DNA from: a virus
Length of the DNA stretch: 36,959 bases
IMG/VR virus record: IMGVR_UViG_3300045973_001487
Span: 1-36,959 of that record
Reading direction: 5' to 3' (one strand)
Shown here: piece by piece, positions 20,469 through 28,329 of the stretch
How positions within the stretch are numbered: the stretch's first letter is position 1
Layout: every line of letters begins with the position of its first letter
Program-made: the position numbers and the translations under genes
Notes under the pieces: model-generated
Database searches by the model: none
Told to the model about the DNA's origin: nothing
Seen by the model: only the letters and a program-made list of their open reading frames with translations

Positions 20469-22047
20469 TTCTCTCAAGCGCATTTTCCTCCGCAAGCCGG
20501 CCGGAAAAGGCCAGCGCACCTTCGCTGCCGCTCGCCCAGGGCGCTTGACTGATGGCTGGTCATCGATGACCAGTTCGGCCGACATGGAAAGCGTCAGCAG
20601 CCTAACCACGCTGCGCAACCGCTCGCGCGCCCTGATCCGTGACAACGCCCACGCCAAGCGTGCCCAGCAGGTCATCGTCAACAACGTCATCGGCCTCGGC
20701 ATCGGCCTGCAAGCTGGACTGCAAAACAACCGCGGGCGGCTGCTCACCAACGAAAACAACGCTATTGAAAACGCATGGGAGCAATGGTGCAAGGCAGACG
20801 CCTGCCACATCGGCGGCTCGCTGCACTTCGCCGACATCGAGCGCCTGCTTATTGCTGAATGGTTCGCTGCCGGCGACGTCTTTGTCCGCATACACCGCTC
20901 TGGCCGCGGCGCCGTCCCCATCTCCCTCGAAGTCATTGAGGCCGAGCGCATGGCCGACGAATGGGAGTCTCCAAGCATCAACGGAAACCTGGTGCGTCAG
21001 GGCGTCGAGTGTGACCCATACAATCGCCCGGTCGCCTACTGGATGCACGAATTTCACCCCGGCGACCCGCGCCGACCGATGGTTCAGGACCGCCTGATCC
21101 GAGTCCCGGCCGATGAAATAATTCACCTGCGCACCATTGACCGCTGGCCGCAAGTTCGCGGCGTACCCGTCATGCACGCCGGCATGAGCCGCCTTCACCA
21201 GCTCGGCGAATTCCAGGACGCAGCCGTCGTCGCCGCTCGCATCGGCGCCGAAAAGGTCATGATCCTCAAAGAGACAGAGGATGGCCGCTTCGCCGAGAGC
21301 CTGGGCGAAGATGGCGGCACGAATGACGGCACCCTGACCTGGTCAAGCGGCAAAGGCCAGGTCGACATTATTCCGGCCGGTACCGACATCGCGTCCTGGT
21401 CACCGAACTACCCTGACACCAATTTCGGCCCGTTCGTCAACGCCGCCCTGCGCGACATCGCTGCCGCCTTCGGCATCAGTTATGAAAGCCTGACCGGCGA
21501 CTACAGCCAGTCCAACTACAGCAGCAGCCGCATGGGGCAGCTCAACGAGCGCGACGGCTGGCGAGTCCTGCAGCAGTGGTATATCCGCGCCGTGCGCGAG
21601 CGCCTCTACACCGTATGGCTCGAAGCCGCGATCCTGTCGCGCGCCATTCCGGCTATCAGCGTTCCCGATTACGTCGCTCGCCCGCAATTCTATCGGGCCG
21701 TCACCTGGAAGCCGCGCGGCTGGTCATGGGTTGATCCTACCAAGGAAGTCGCCGCCTATAAGGAAGCCGAAAAGGCCGGCTACATCACCAAGGGCGACAT
21801 CATCGCCCAGACCGGAAATGGCCGCGACATCGAGGACGTCATCCGCGAACGCCGCCGCGAGCTCGACATGCTCTCCGAAGCAGAAATCCTCACCGACACC
21901 GACCTCGAAGCCATGGCCGATGAAGCAGAGGATGCTGCTGACCAGCCTTCCATGCAGCCGGAATATACCGGCAGCGATGATTCCGAAGGCGACCAACAGA
22001 ACGCAGCAACACCGCGCGTCTACTCATTCAAAAGGGATTACGAATGA
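20461..22047 (+). CDS. Portal protein (lambda GpB family)
   Basis: A 528-residue portal: MTSSADMESVSSLTTLRNRS, ANDNAHAKRAQQVI-type helix (RALIRDNAHAKRAQQVIVNN), LIAEWFAAGDVFVR, IHLRTIDRWPQVRGVP, and ISYESLTGDYSQSNYSSSRM, the classical phage_portal_2 motif. It forms the dodecameric DNA gate at one vertex of the head. It overlaps the gene before it by 8 bases and the protease-capsid gene after it by ATGA. Confidence 0.95.
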   Translation: MFDSLKRIFLRKPAGKGQRTFAAARPGRLTDGWSSMTSSADMESVSSLTTLRNRSRALIRDNAHAKRAQQVIVNNVIGLGIGLQAGLQNNRGRLLTNENNAIENAWEQWCKADACHIGGSLHFADIERLLIAEWFAAGDVFVRIHRSGRGAVPISLEVIEAERMADEWESPSINGNLVRQGVECDPYNRPVAYWMHEFHPGDPRRPMVQDRLIRVPADEIIHLRTIDRWPQVRGVPVMHAGMSRLHQLGEFQDAAVVAARIGAEKVMILKETEDGRFAESLGEDGGTNDGTLTWSSGKGQVDIIPAGTDIASWSPNYPDTNFGPFVNAALRDIAAAFGISYESLTGDYSQSNYSSSRMGQLNERDGWRVLQQWYIRAVRERLYTVWLEAAILSRAIPAISVPDYVARPQFYRAVTWKPRGWSWVDPTKEVAAYKEAEKAGYITKGDIIAQTGNGRDIEDVIRERRRELDMLSEAEILTDTDLEAMADEAEDAADQPSMQPEYTGSDDSEGDQQNAATPRVYSFKRDYE

Positions 22048-23891
22048 CCGAACTCAAGCTCCCGCGCCTGAATCGTGATCTGCCGAACGAATCAATCAGC
22101 GTTCGCCAGTCTGAAACAGGCAGCAACACGCTGACTTTCTCGCTTGCCTCGGAAGTGCCCGTCGAGCGCTTCTTCGGAACAGAGATCCTCAGCTGTAAGA
22201 AAAGCGCCGTGCGCATGGATCGCATCGCCGCCGGCGCCGCTCCTCTGCTTTTCAACCACAACTGGGATGACCCCATCGGAATGCTATCGAATGGGCGAAT
22301 CGAAAACGGACGATTGGTCGTCGACGCCACATTGTTCGACACGCCGCGCGCCGCTGAAGTCAAGACCATGATCGACGGCGGCCTGCGCAACGTATCCGTC
22401 GGCTATGAGATCAACAAGCTCGAAGAAAACGCCAAGACAGCCACCTTCACTGCCACCGACTGGCTGGTTCTCGAAGGATCGATTGTTACCGTCCCGGCCG
22501 ACTACACCGTCGGCGTCGAGCGGTCAGCTGATGAAAGTTTCAAGCCGGTACAAATCACCCGTACCGAACCCACCCTCCCGGCGTCCCCCGCCATTGTCTC
22601 GAAAGGACATCGTATGTCTGAAGCAAACAACGCCCCGGCGGGCGCAAACGCCGAAACCCGCGGTCATGATTCCGTCGCCATGGAGCGCTTGCGCATCAAG
22701 ACCCTGACCGACCTCGGCCGTCAGCACCGTATCGACGAAGCCCAGGTCCGCAACTGGATCGACAACGAAGCCTTCACCGCCGACGACGCGGCCCGCTCCG
22801 TCCTCGACATCCTGGTGACCCGTGGTGGCAACAACAACGGCGTCAACCCGGCTGAAATCGGCATGAGCAAGAAAGAAGCCGCGCAGTATTCCACCTTCAA
22901 GGCCATCCGCTCCATCCTCAACAAGGACTGGTCAAAGGCAGGTCTCGAGCTGGAAGCCCATAAGGCAATCCAGCAGCGCCTCGGCGGCAATCCGCTCAAC
23001 GAGCAGACCTTCTACGTCCCACTCGAAGTGCAAACCGCCAAGCGCCATCGTGAAATCCGCGACATGACCTCCGCTGGCGCCTCGGGCTCCAACTACCTGG
23101 TCGGAACGGAAAACATGAGCTTCATCGAGCTGCTGCGCAATCGCTCCGTGCTGGCTCAGATGGGTGCCACCCGCATGGGCGGTCTCGTCGGCAATGTCAC
23201 CATCCCGCGCGAAACCGCATCGGCCAGCACCTACTGGCTGACCAACGAAGCCACGGCCATCACCGAAAGCCAGCCGACCATCGGCCAGCTCTCCCTGTCG
23301 CCGAAGCATGTCGGTGCCTACACCGAAATCAGCCGCCTGCTTGCTCTGCAATCCAGCCCGGATGCCGAATCGCTGGTCATGAACGACCTCGCCAAAGCCG
23401 TCGCCCTGGCGGCCGACCTTGCCGGCCTCGCCGGCTCCGGCGCCTCCGGCCAGCCCACCGGCATCATCGGCACCTCTGGCGTCGGATCCGTTACCGGAAC
23501 CAGCATGGCCTACGCCGGCATGCTGGAATTCCAGACCGACATCGGCAACGCCCTCAGCGCCGCCTGCGGCTACGTCACGACCCCCGCTGTCGCCGCCCTG
23601 CTCATGCAGCGCGTCAAGTTCTCCGGCACGGCCTCGCCGCTTTGGGACGGCAACATCCTCGACGCCAACGCCTGCGGCTTCCGTGGCATGTCATCTGCCC
23701 AGTGCCCGACCGCCGACATCATCTTCGGCGCATGGGATCAGCTGGTGATGGCCGAATGGGGTTCGCTCGCTATCGAAGTCAACCCCTACGCCAACTTCCA
23801 GGCGGGTCTGGTCGGCGTCCGCGCCCTCTACGCCATGGACATCGGCCTACGTGTCCCGTCCGCCTTCTCCGTCGCTACCACCGTGACCTGA
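22044..23891 (+). CDS. Fused prohead protease and HK97-fold major capsid protein
   Basis: The 615-residue product has an N-terminal HK97-type protease (LFNHNWDDPIGMLSNGRIE and DWLVLEGSIVTVPADYTVGV, with the catalytic His and Ser in these blocks), about 1-170. A scaffold-like linker follows (about 190-300) and then a HK97-fold capsid (GGLVGNVTIPRETASASTYW, IGQLSLSPKHVGAYTEIS, LLQSSPDAESLVMNDLA). Such fusions are known in phages. An internal ATG (codon 191, 22614) with its own ribosome site could also give the capsid/scaffold part alone. The stop is followed by a strong hairpin. Confidence 0.93.
   Translation: MTELKLPRLNRDLPNESISVRQSETGSNTLTFSLASEVPVERFFGTEILSCKKSAVRMDRIAAGAAPLLFNHNWDDPIGMLSNGRIENGRLVVDATLFDTPRAAEVKTMIDGGLRNVSVGYEINKLEENAKTATFTATDWLVLEGSIVTVPADYTVGVERSADESFKPVQITRTEPTLPASPAIVSKGHRMSEANNAPAGANAETRGHDSVAMERLRIKTLTDLGRQHRIDEAQVRNWIDNEAFTADDAARSVLDILVTRGGNNNGVNPAEIGMSKKEAAQYSTFKAIRSILNKDWSKAGLELEAHKAIQQRLGGNPLNEQTFYVPLEVQTAKRHREIRDMTSAGASGSNYLVGTENMSFIELLRNRSVLAQMGATRMGGLVGNVTIPRETASASTYWLTNEATAITESQPTIGQLSLSPKHVGAYTEISRLLALQSSPDAESLVMNDLAKAVALAADLAGLAGSGASGQPTGIIGTSGVGSVTGTSMAYAGMLEFQTDIGNALSAACGYVTTPAVAALLMQRVKFSGTASPLWDGNILDANACGFRGMSSAQCPTADIIFGAWDQLVMAEWGSLAIEVNPYANFQAGLVGVRALYAMDIGLRVPSAFSVATTVT
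22603..22616 (+). promoter_or_regulatory. Internal ribosome site and start in the protease-capsid gene
   Basis: AAGGA (22603-22607) stands 6 bases before an in-frame ATG at 22614 (MSEANNAPAG). It falls exactly in the linker between protease and capsid parts, so a second, 425-residue capsid product is likely. Confidence 0.65.
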
Positions 23892-23898
23892 TCGACCA

Positions 23899-23920
23899 AG
23901 CCCCCGCTCCAGCGGGGGCT
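23899..23920 (+). other. Strong hairpin after the major capsid gene
   Basis: AGCCCCCGCT and AGCGGGGGCT are perfect 10-bp arms with CC between them. No T run follows, so it is more likely a stability or attenuation element than a full terminator. Confidence 0.7.
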
Positions 23921-23943
23921 GTCAAGCCGCCAACGAGGCCACC

Positions 23944-24153
23944 ATGAAATACAAAGTTACTCGCGCATTTCTGCTGGCCGGGCAGCGGCAAGAAATCGGC
24001 AGCGAAATAGATCTGACCGACCGCGACCTGATCGGCTCCCTGAAAAGTGCCGGAAAGATCGAGCCAGCCACCCCGGAACCCGCGAACACCGGCCCGATGA
24101 CCACAGAAAATAGTGGCCTCGTCGCCAAAGCAAAGAAAACATCCAAGGAATAG
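23944..24153 (+). CDS. Small head-region protein
   Basis: A 69-residue protein: MKYKVTRAFLLAGQRQEIGS then EIDLTDRDLIGSLKSAGKIE and a flexible Pro/Thr/Lys tail. The first 40 residues resemble the short beta-rich proteins encoded after the capsid in many lambda-like prophages. It may stabilise heads; no function is established. Confidence 0.65.
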   Translation: MKYKVTRAFLLAGQRQEIGSEIDLTDRDLIGSLKSAGKIEPATPEPANTGPMTTENSGLVAKAKKTSKE

Positions 24154-24155
24154 CC

Positions 24156-25691
24156 ATGACAATACAGCTCACCCGCGCCACCCGGATCGCCGGCACCGTT
24201 ACCGCTGCTGGAACCCAGCTCACGCTGACCGAAGCGCTCGAAGCCGATCTGATCTACCAGGGCATCGCCACACGGGTGGGCGCAGCGCCGAACCAGTCCG
24301 GAAAGGTTCCGCTCTACGGCGAAACCAATCCCTTCACCGGGGGGCTTAGTTTCCCAGGAATTTCGAGCCTGAATACAATTGTGCAGCGACCGAAATCACG
24401 CGCATCTGCTCCTAGCGTTCTTGGTGGGACTTGTACATCTGTAGCCGTTGGCGCTATGGCAAAGTCTGTTCGGGCTATTTGGTCTGCTGACGCCGAAGTT
24501 ATTGGCGTACGAATCCACGTTATGAATGGCTCCCCGACCGGAACTTTGACCGTCGGCCCGTGCTGCGTTGCTCCTACTGCTCACATTGATAATTTGTATT
24601 CTCCAACTGGCGGTGATGGCGCATGGGTGGCTCTGCGGTTTGACAGTGGAGCCAATACGTCAAAAGCTATTCCAGCGTCTCCTGCGGCATCCGGTGGCGG
24701 TCATCGCAACCCTGACATTTCATTTGTGACCTCGGATTGGGCGGATATAACCTCAGTCACGCCGGTGCCCGGATCAAACAATTACAACCCGGCGCTGAAG
24801 CCTCTGTTTATCTTTGGAGCTGACTTCCTGACTTCCGGTTGGCCCGTTGCAAATGACGCAGCTTATGTTGGTCAGCCTGGAGCGAATTGGACATATCCGG
24901 GATCAACTACCGGACCCGGTTGCGAATACGGAAAAGTATGGCATTCGCGCTATGACTACGATGCCGCTGCAAAATCAACTGGTCGCAATAACGCAGGTGT
25001 TACAACCGCGAACTGGGGCGCAAATGGCGGCGCTGTTGCAGATTTCCCCGGCAGTGTTTTCTGGCCTGAGTTTCTTTACGCTAATGCTCAAGTGGTATCC
25101 GTCGGTGCGTGTGGTGATAGCACTGTCACTGGAACATCAGACGGCCTAAGCAATGACTCTTTCCTGAGTCACGCCTGCTACACAGCAACTGGAGGCGGTC
25201 TTGTATTTGTCCCATTCAATACCGCATGGTCTGGTTCTGCCTTTGCCGTAAAGCCCGATTACTCTATCTATACCACCTCCAAAAATCTTTTCAGAAACAT
25301 ATCTGTTCCAGACGTTCTATTGATCCAAACTTACACGCCAAACTCAAGTATCTCGACAGAGGCAGCAAATAACAGCAATTGGGGCGCGGCAATGGATATG
25401 GTTTCATGGTGCTACCAAAACCATGTTGTGCCCATCCTGCTCACTCCGGTGCCAACACCGACTGTTGCAAGCGCCGTAAATACGTGGCGAGTTATCCAGC
25501 GCGCACGTTGTTTGTCAATGCGCGATAAGGGCATTCTGGTGCTAGATCAGCAGTCAATTCTTGAAGACCCGGCAAGCCCGAATCAGTTTGCAGCAGGGAT
25601 GCACAAGGGAGACAACGTGCATCCGTCAGCTACGGCCCATCGTTTGATCGGAAAGGCGCTTGCACCGATTCTGTCGGCGCTGTACTCATAA
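24156..25691 (+). CDS. Chimeric protein: short phage head-type N-terminus joined to an SGNH/GDSL hydrolase
   Basis: The 511-residue product begins with about 50 residues in phage style (LTRATRIAGTVTAAGTQLTL, LEADLIYQGIATRVG), like a small head protein that usually stands alone at this place. A long SGNH hydrolase follows: block I GACGDST with S322, a middle TAWSGSAF, DVLLIQTYTPNSS with an Asn, and the last block GDNVHPSATAH with D486 and H489. The N-terminal part has backbone-like GC-rich codon use, while the part from about 24340 onward is AT-richer, suggesting a graft. AAGGAA precedes the ATG. It may deacylate a surface polysaccharide or cut an ester; the substrate is unknown. Confidence 0.8.
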   Translation: MTIQLTRATRIAGTVTAAGTQLTLTEALEADLIYQGIATRVGAAPNQSGKVPLYGETNPFTGGLSFPGISSLNTIVQRPKSRASAPSVLGGTCTSVAVGAMAKSVRAIWSADAEVIGVRIHVMNGSPTGTLTVGPCCVAPTAHIDNLYSPTGGDGAWVALRFDSGANTSKAIPASPAASGGGHRNPDISFVTSDWADITSVTPVPGSNNYNPALKPLFIFGADFLTSGWPVANDAAYVGQPGANWTYPGSTTGPGCEYGKVWHSRYDYDAAAKSTGRNNAGVTTANWGANGGAVADFPGSVFWPEFLYANAQVVSVGACGDSTVTGTSDGLSNDSFLSHACYTATGGGLVFVPFNTAWSGSAFAVKPDYSIYTTSKNLFRNISVPDVLLIQTYTPNSSISTEAANNSNWGAAMDMVSWCYQNHVVPILLTPVPTPTVASAVNTWRVIQRARCLSMRDKGILVLDQQSILEDPASPNQFAAGMHKGDNVHPSATAHRLIGKALAPILSALYS

Positions 25692-25725
25692 AAACGAATC
25701 CCCTCTTCACGAAACAGACGAGAGA

Positions 25726-25911
25726 TTATTTTTCCGGCACTGGCTCCGTGTCTATCTTTTCACGGAGCCATGTCGATCCACCTAAAAGAAGATATTTGAC
25801 CTTTTGAGACTCAGTGACTTTGGTCGTGATAGGCACGGTCGCTTCGCCGGCCTTGATCGGTTTTCTGCCCTGGCCTCGACCAGCGCCACCCCATGATTTT
25901 TGTTCGCTCAT
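25726..25911 (-). CDS. Small ribbon-helix-helix-like phage protein
   Basis: From the ATG at 25911 the protein has 61 residues: MSEQKSWGGAGRGQGRKPIK, EATVPITTKVTESQKVKYLL, GGSTWLREKID. The Gly/Arg-rich start with the beta-strand and two-helix tail matches a common phage family with an RHH-like fold. It is divergent from the methyltransferase gene and against the direction of the late operon, and probably controls the intervening promoter region. An in-frame ATG at 25929 is less likely. Confidence 0.75.
   Translation of the reverse strand: MSEQKSWGGAGRGQGRKPIKAGEATVPITTKVTESQKVKYLLLGGSTWLREKIDTEPVPEK
25741..25770. repeat. Perfect 10-bp inverted repeat inside the RHH-like gene
   Basis: TGGCTCCGTG (25741-25750) and CACGGAGCCA (25761-25770) pair around a 10-base A/T-rich loop. 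It lies in the codons for WLREKIDTEP, so it could fold in both transcripts or bind a protein. Confidence 0.8.
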
Positions 25912-25930
25912 TTGGTAAGTGTAAATCAAG

Positions 25931-25948
25931 TTGATAGCGTAGTATCAA
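25931..25948. promoter_or_regulatory. Operator-like inverted repeat between divergent genes
   Basis: TTGATA-GCGTAG-TATCAA is a perfect inverted repeat 20 bases from the RHH-like start. Another TATCAA follows at 25971-25976. It is a likely autoregulatory site for the RHH-like protein and the methyltransferase promoter; no strong sigma70 promoter was identified. Confidence 0.5.
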
Positions 25949-26001
25949 ACAAGATGAATTAGGATTACAATATCAAGTATCGAAACAGCAGGAATGGTGA
26001 G

Positions 26002-26802
26002 ATGAATGAGTTGGCTCTTTTCGCAGGCGCTGGTGGTGGAATACTCGGCGGAAAATTGCTTGGATGGAGAACCGTCTGCGCAGTTGAGCGTAATGCCTAC
26101 TGCGCACAAATTCTTGCACAACGGCAGAACGATGGATGCCTCCAGCCTTTCCCGATATGGTCTGACGTGTGCAGTTTTGACGGACGGCCATGGCGAGGCA
26201 TTATTGATGTCGTATCTGGCGGGTTTCCGTGCCAAGACATCAGTATTGCCGGTAAAGGCAAAGGTCTCGACGGGGATCGTTCCGGCCTCTGGTCTGAGAT
26301 GGCCAGGATCATTGGCGAAGTACGACCAAGATACGCGTTCGTGGAAAACAGCCCCATGCTTACTTCTCGGGGACTCGGAAGAGTTCTCGGCGACCTGGCC
26401 GAACTCGGGTATGACACGGACAGGGATGTCTTATCCGCGTCAGACATTGGCGCCTGCCAGCAAAGGAAACGCCTCTGGATTGTGGCGAACTCCGTCAGCG
26501 ACGATTGTGGATTCAAAGTCCAACGTGACGAAGCTCACAGGGAGAACACCGAAAGACCCACAAGTAGGACTGGCGGATCAGGTAGTAGCTGCCGACCGCT
26601 TACTATGGATTCCCCCAACGGAAAGCTCCAGCCCTTTGGACTTGGACGCAGATTTGCTGAGCCGTGGGCAAATGAACCCCCAGTGGGGAGAATGGCTAAT
26701 GGGGTGGATTATCGGGTGGACAGACTTAAAGCCATTGGGAATGGACAAGTTCCATCAGTGGCGGCAACAGCATTCCGAATGCTTTCTAATCCCCCAAACT
26801 GA
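26002..26802 (+). CDS. DNA (cytosine-5) methyltransferase
   Basis: The 266-residue enzyme has all main C5-MTase blocks: I FAGAGGG (7-13, SAM binding), IV GGFPCQDIS (C77 is the catalytic nucleophile), VI VENSP (114-118, ENV-like), VIII QQRKRLWIVA (153-162), and X GNGQVP (246-251). The target recognition part (about 170-235) is short, as in phage enzymes. It probably protects phage DNA from host restriction; its site cannot be read from the sequence. The gene is a separate cassette with its own regulator before it and terminator after it. Most of its length is also read in another frame (next entry). Confidence 0.95.
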   Translation: MNELALFAGAGGGILGGKLLGWRTVCAVERNAYCAQILAQRQNDGCLQPFPIWSDVCSFDGRPWRGIIDVVSGGFPCQDISIAGKGKGLDGDRSGLWSEMARIIGEVRPRYAFVENSPMLTSRGLGRVLGDLAELGYDTDRDVLSASDIGACQQRKRLWIVANSVSDDCGFKVQRDEAHRENTERPTSRTGGSGSSCRPLTMDSPNGKLQPFGLGRRFAEPWANEPPVGRMANGVDYRVDRLKAIGNGQVPSVAATAFRMLSNPPN

Positions 26803-26809
26803 TTTCTAA
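26132..26809 (+). CDS. Conserved phage protein overprinted on the methyltransferase gene
   Basis: A second frame is open from 26006 to 26809 and, from the ATG at 26132, encodes 225 residues that look like a real protein: MDASSLSRYGLT, SYLAGFRAKTS, GSLAKYDQDTRSWKTAPCLL, SEEFSATWPNSGM, and a C-terminus MNPQWGEWLMGWIIGWTDLK plus PLGMDKFHQWRQQHS. These blocks match, from memory, a phage family often found beside C5-methyltransferases. The GNGQVP codons of the enzyme give GMDKFH in this frame. No function is known; it may modify or support the methyltransferase. No clear ribosome site is seen, so translation might be coupled or weak. Confidence 0.7.
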   Translation: MDASSLSRYGLTCAVLTDGHGEALLMSYLAGFRAKTSVLPVKAKVSTGIVPASGLRWPGSLAKYDQDTRSWKTAPCLLLGDSEEFSATWPNSGMTRTGMSYPRQTLAPASKGNASGLWRTPSATIVDSKSNVTKLTGRTPKDPQVGLADQVVAADRLLWIPPTESSSPLDLDADLLSRGQMNPQWGEWLMGWIIGWTDLKPLGMDKFHQWRQQHSECFLIPQTDF

Positions 26810-26904
26810 TCCAATCTTCACCGTGAACACAATTTCGCCCACTCCGAAAGGAGCGTGATCCGCAGCAACGCCGCGAGGCGACCGATCCTGCAACTGGAAA
26901 CCAC

Positions 26905-26926
26905 AAACCGCCTCCGGGCGGTTTTT
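26905..26926 (+). terminator. Terminator after the methyltransferase cassette
   Basis: CCGCC-TCCG-GGCGG (26908-26921) is followed by five T residues. AAA before the stem also pairs with the T run, so it could act in both directions. The surrounding 180 bases (26810-26991) contain no convincing gene. Confidence 0.85.
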
Positions 26927-26936
26927 CTTTGGCCGC

Positions 26937-26970
26937 AGAAAAGCAAAAACCCGGACGGATAACTTGACGG
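26937..26970. repeat. 34-bp direct repeat, copy 2
   Basis: Identical to 19844-19877. Weaker similarity continues from its end to the ATG at 26992, in the same way as after copy 1 (GCCA-TAT-GTCC), so both copies are followed by a late-gene start. Confidence 0.95.
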
Positions 26971-26991
26971 CCTGTCGCCAATATTTGTCCT

Positions 26992-27261
26992 ATGGACTTC
27001 TCTCAAGATTCCGCGTCGATTATCGATCTACTGGGCATTGACGTCATTGTCGATGGCGTCCCGGCGCGCGGCATTTTCGACAACGACTTCGCCTCGGCCT
27101 TCAGTGGCCTGGTTGGCGGCAGCAGCCCCGTGCTGCACCTCGTCTCATCGGTCCCGGTGGCGCGCGGTAGCGCCGTCATCGTGGCCGGCGTCACTTACAC
27201 CGTCACCGGCGTCGAGCCGGACGGAACCGGCGTCACCCAGTTACGGATGGACAAGGAATGA
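26992..27261 (+). CDS. Head-tail joining protein (lambda FII-like)
   Basis: The 89-residue protein is beta-rich (IDVIVDGVPARGIFDNDFAS, VLHLVSSVPVARGSAVIVAG, YTVTGVEPDGTGVTQLRMDK). Size, beta pattern and place before the tail terminator fit the lambda gpFII/gp-joining family, which docks tails to full heads. The stop overlaps the next gene by ATGA. Confidence 0.75.
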   Translation: MDFSQDSASIIDLLGIDVIVDGVPARGIFDNDFASAFSGLVGGSSPVLHLVSSVPVARGSAVIVAGVTYTVTGVEPDGTGVTQLRMDKE

Positions 27262-27671
27262 CCCACCGCCGCACCACCATCCGCAACCAGATCACCGCGC
27301 TGCTCACCGGCCTCGCCACCACCGGCCCGCGCGTCCATCAGTCGCGCATGGCGCCGGTCGACGCCGATGATATGCCATGCCTGCTCGTCACCACTGGCGA
27401 TGAAGACATCGCTGCCGCCTCCGGCCTCAATGGACCGCTTGACCGGAGCCTGTCGATCAACGTTCGCGGCTACGCCATGGGCGCCACGGTCGACGCCGTT
27501 CTCGACCAGATTTCTGAAGAAGTAGAAATCGCCATGACGCCCGCCGGCTTCGTCCTACGCCGCATCGAAATCGACTTCGACGAAAGCCTTGAGCGGCCGG
27601 TTGGCTCAATCAATCTCAGCTTCGAAACCTTGTATTTCACCCCGGCCGGAAACCCCGGCGTTTCCGCATAA
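27258..27671 (+). CDS. Tail terminator (gpU-like) protein
   Basis: A 137-residue alpha/beta protein: RRTTIRNQITALLTGLATTG, MPCLLVTTGDEDI, LDRSLSINVRGYAMGATVDA, LDQISEEVEIAM, and a final PVGSINLSFETLYFT strand. This is the tail-terminator (gpU/minor tail) pattern that caps the growing tail tube. It overlaps the gene before it and is followed by the tube gene 12 bases later. Confidence 0.8.
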   Translation: MTHRRTTIRNQITALLTGLATTGPRVHQSRMAPVDADDMPCLLVTTGDEDIAAASGLNGPLDRSLSINVRGYAMGATVDAVLDQISEEVEIAMTPAGFVLRRIEIDFDESLERPVGSINLSFETLYFTPAGNPGVSA

Positions 27672-27683
27672 GGAGTAACTCAA

Positions 27684-28322
27684 ATGGCAACAAAAACCTG
27701 GACCAATGTACAAGTCGCGATGCAGTCCGCGCTTGGCTCGGCAAAAACTATCACCGGCGTCACCAAGGCCAACCCGGCCGTCGCCACCTCCACCGCGCAC
27801 GGCCTGGCCAATGGCGCCTATGTCGTCATCGCCGCCATGGGCATGTGGCAGCTCGACACCAAGACCGTCAAGGTCGCCAACATCACCGCCAACACCTTCG
27901 AACTCGAAGGCGTCGATTCCACCAGCTTCGATACATTCACTAGCGGCTCGGCGCAGGAAATCACCTTCGGCTACACCTTCAGCTCCATGGGCGACTTCTC
28001 CACGTCCGGCGGTGATTTCGAAATGATCGACATCACCACCATTCACGACGTCACGAAAAAGACCATTCCGGGCGCCGCTTCTGCCGTCGAATGCTCCGGC
28101 AACTTCAACTGGGACCCGGCCGACGCTGGTCAGGTCGCCATGAAGAACGCCTCCGAAGCCCGCGTGCTGCGCGCCATGAAGATCCAGTTCTCCGACGGCT
28201 CGAAGTGGGTGTTCACCGGCTATCCAGGCTACGCCGGCAACCCGACCGGCCAGGCTGGAGGCAAGGTCACCTCGCCGTTCAAGATCTCCGGCTTCGGTCG
28301 TCCGTCCTTCTACGCCTCGTAA
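27684..28322 (+). CDS. Major tail tube protein
   Basis: A 212-residue protein with KTWTNVQVAMQSALGSAKTI, AVATSTAHGLANGAYVVIAA and a beta-sandwich core ending SPFKISGFGRPSFYAS. It corresponds to the tube protein (gpV-like), which stacks in hexamers around the tape measure. AAGGAG lies 10 bases before the ATG, a strong signal fitting a highly made product. Confidence 0.85.
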   Translation: MATKTWTNVQVAMQSALGSAKTITGVTKANPAVATSTAHGLANGAYVVIAAMGMWQLDTKTVKVANITANTFELEGVDSTSFDTFTSGSAQEITFGYTFSSMGDFSTSGGDFEMIDITTIHDVTKKTIPGAASAVECSGNFNWDPADAGQVAMKNASEARVLRAMKIQFSDGSKWVFTGYPGYAGNPTGQAGGKVTSPFKISGFGRPSFYAS

Positions 28323-28329
28323 CGAGTTT

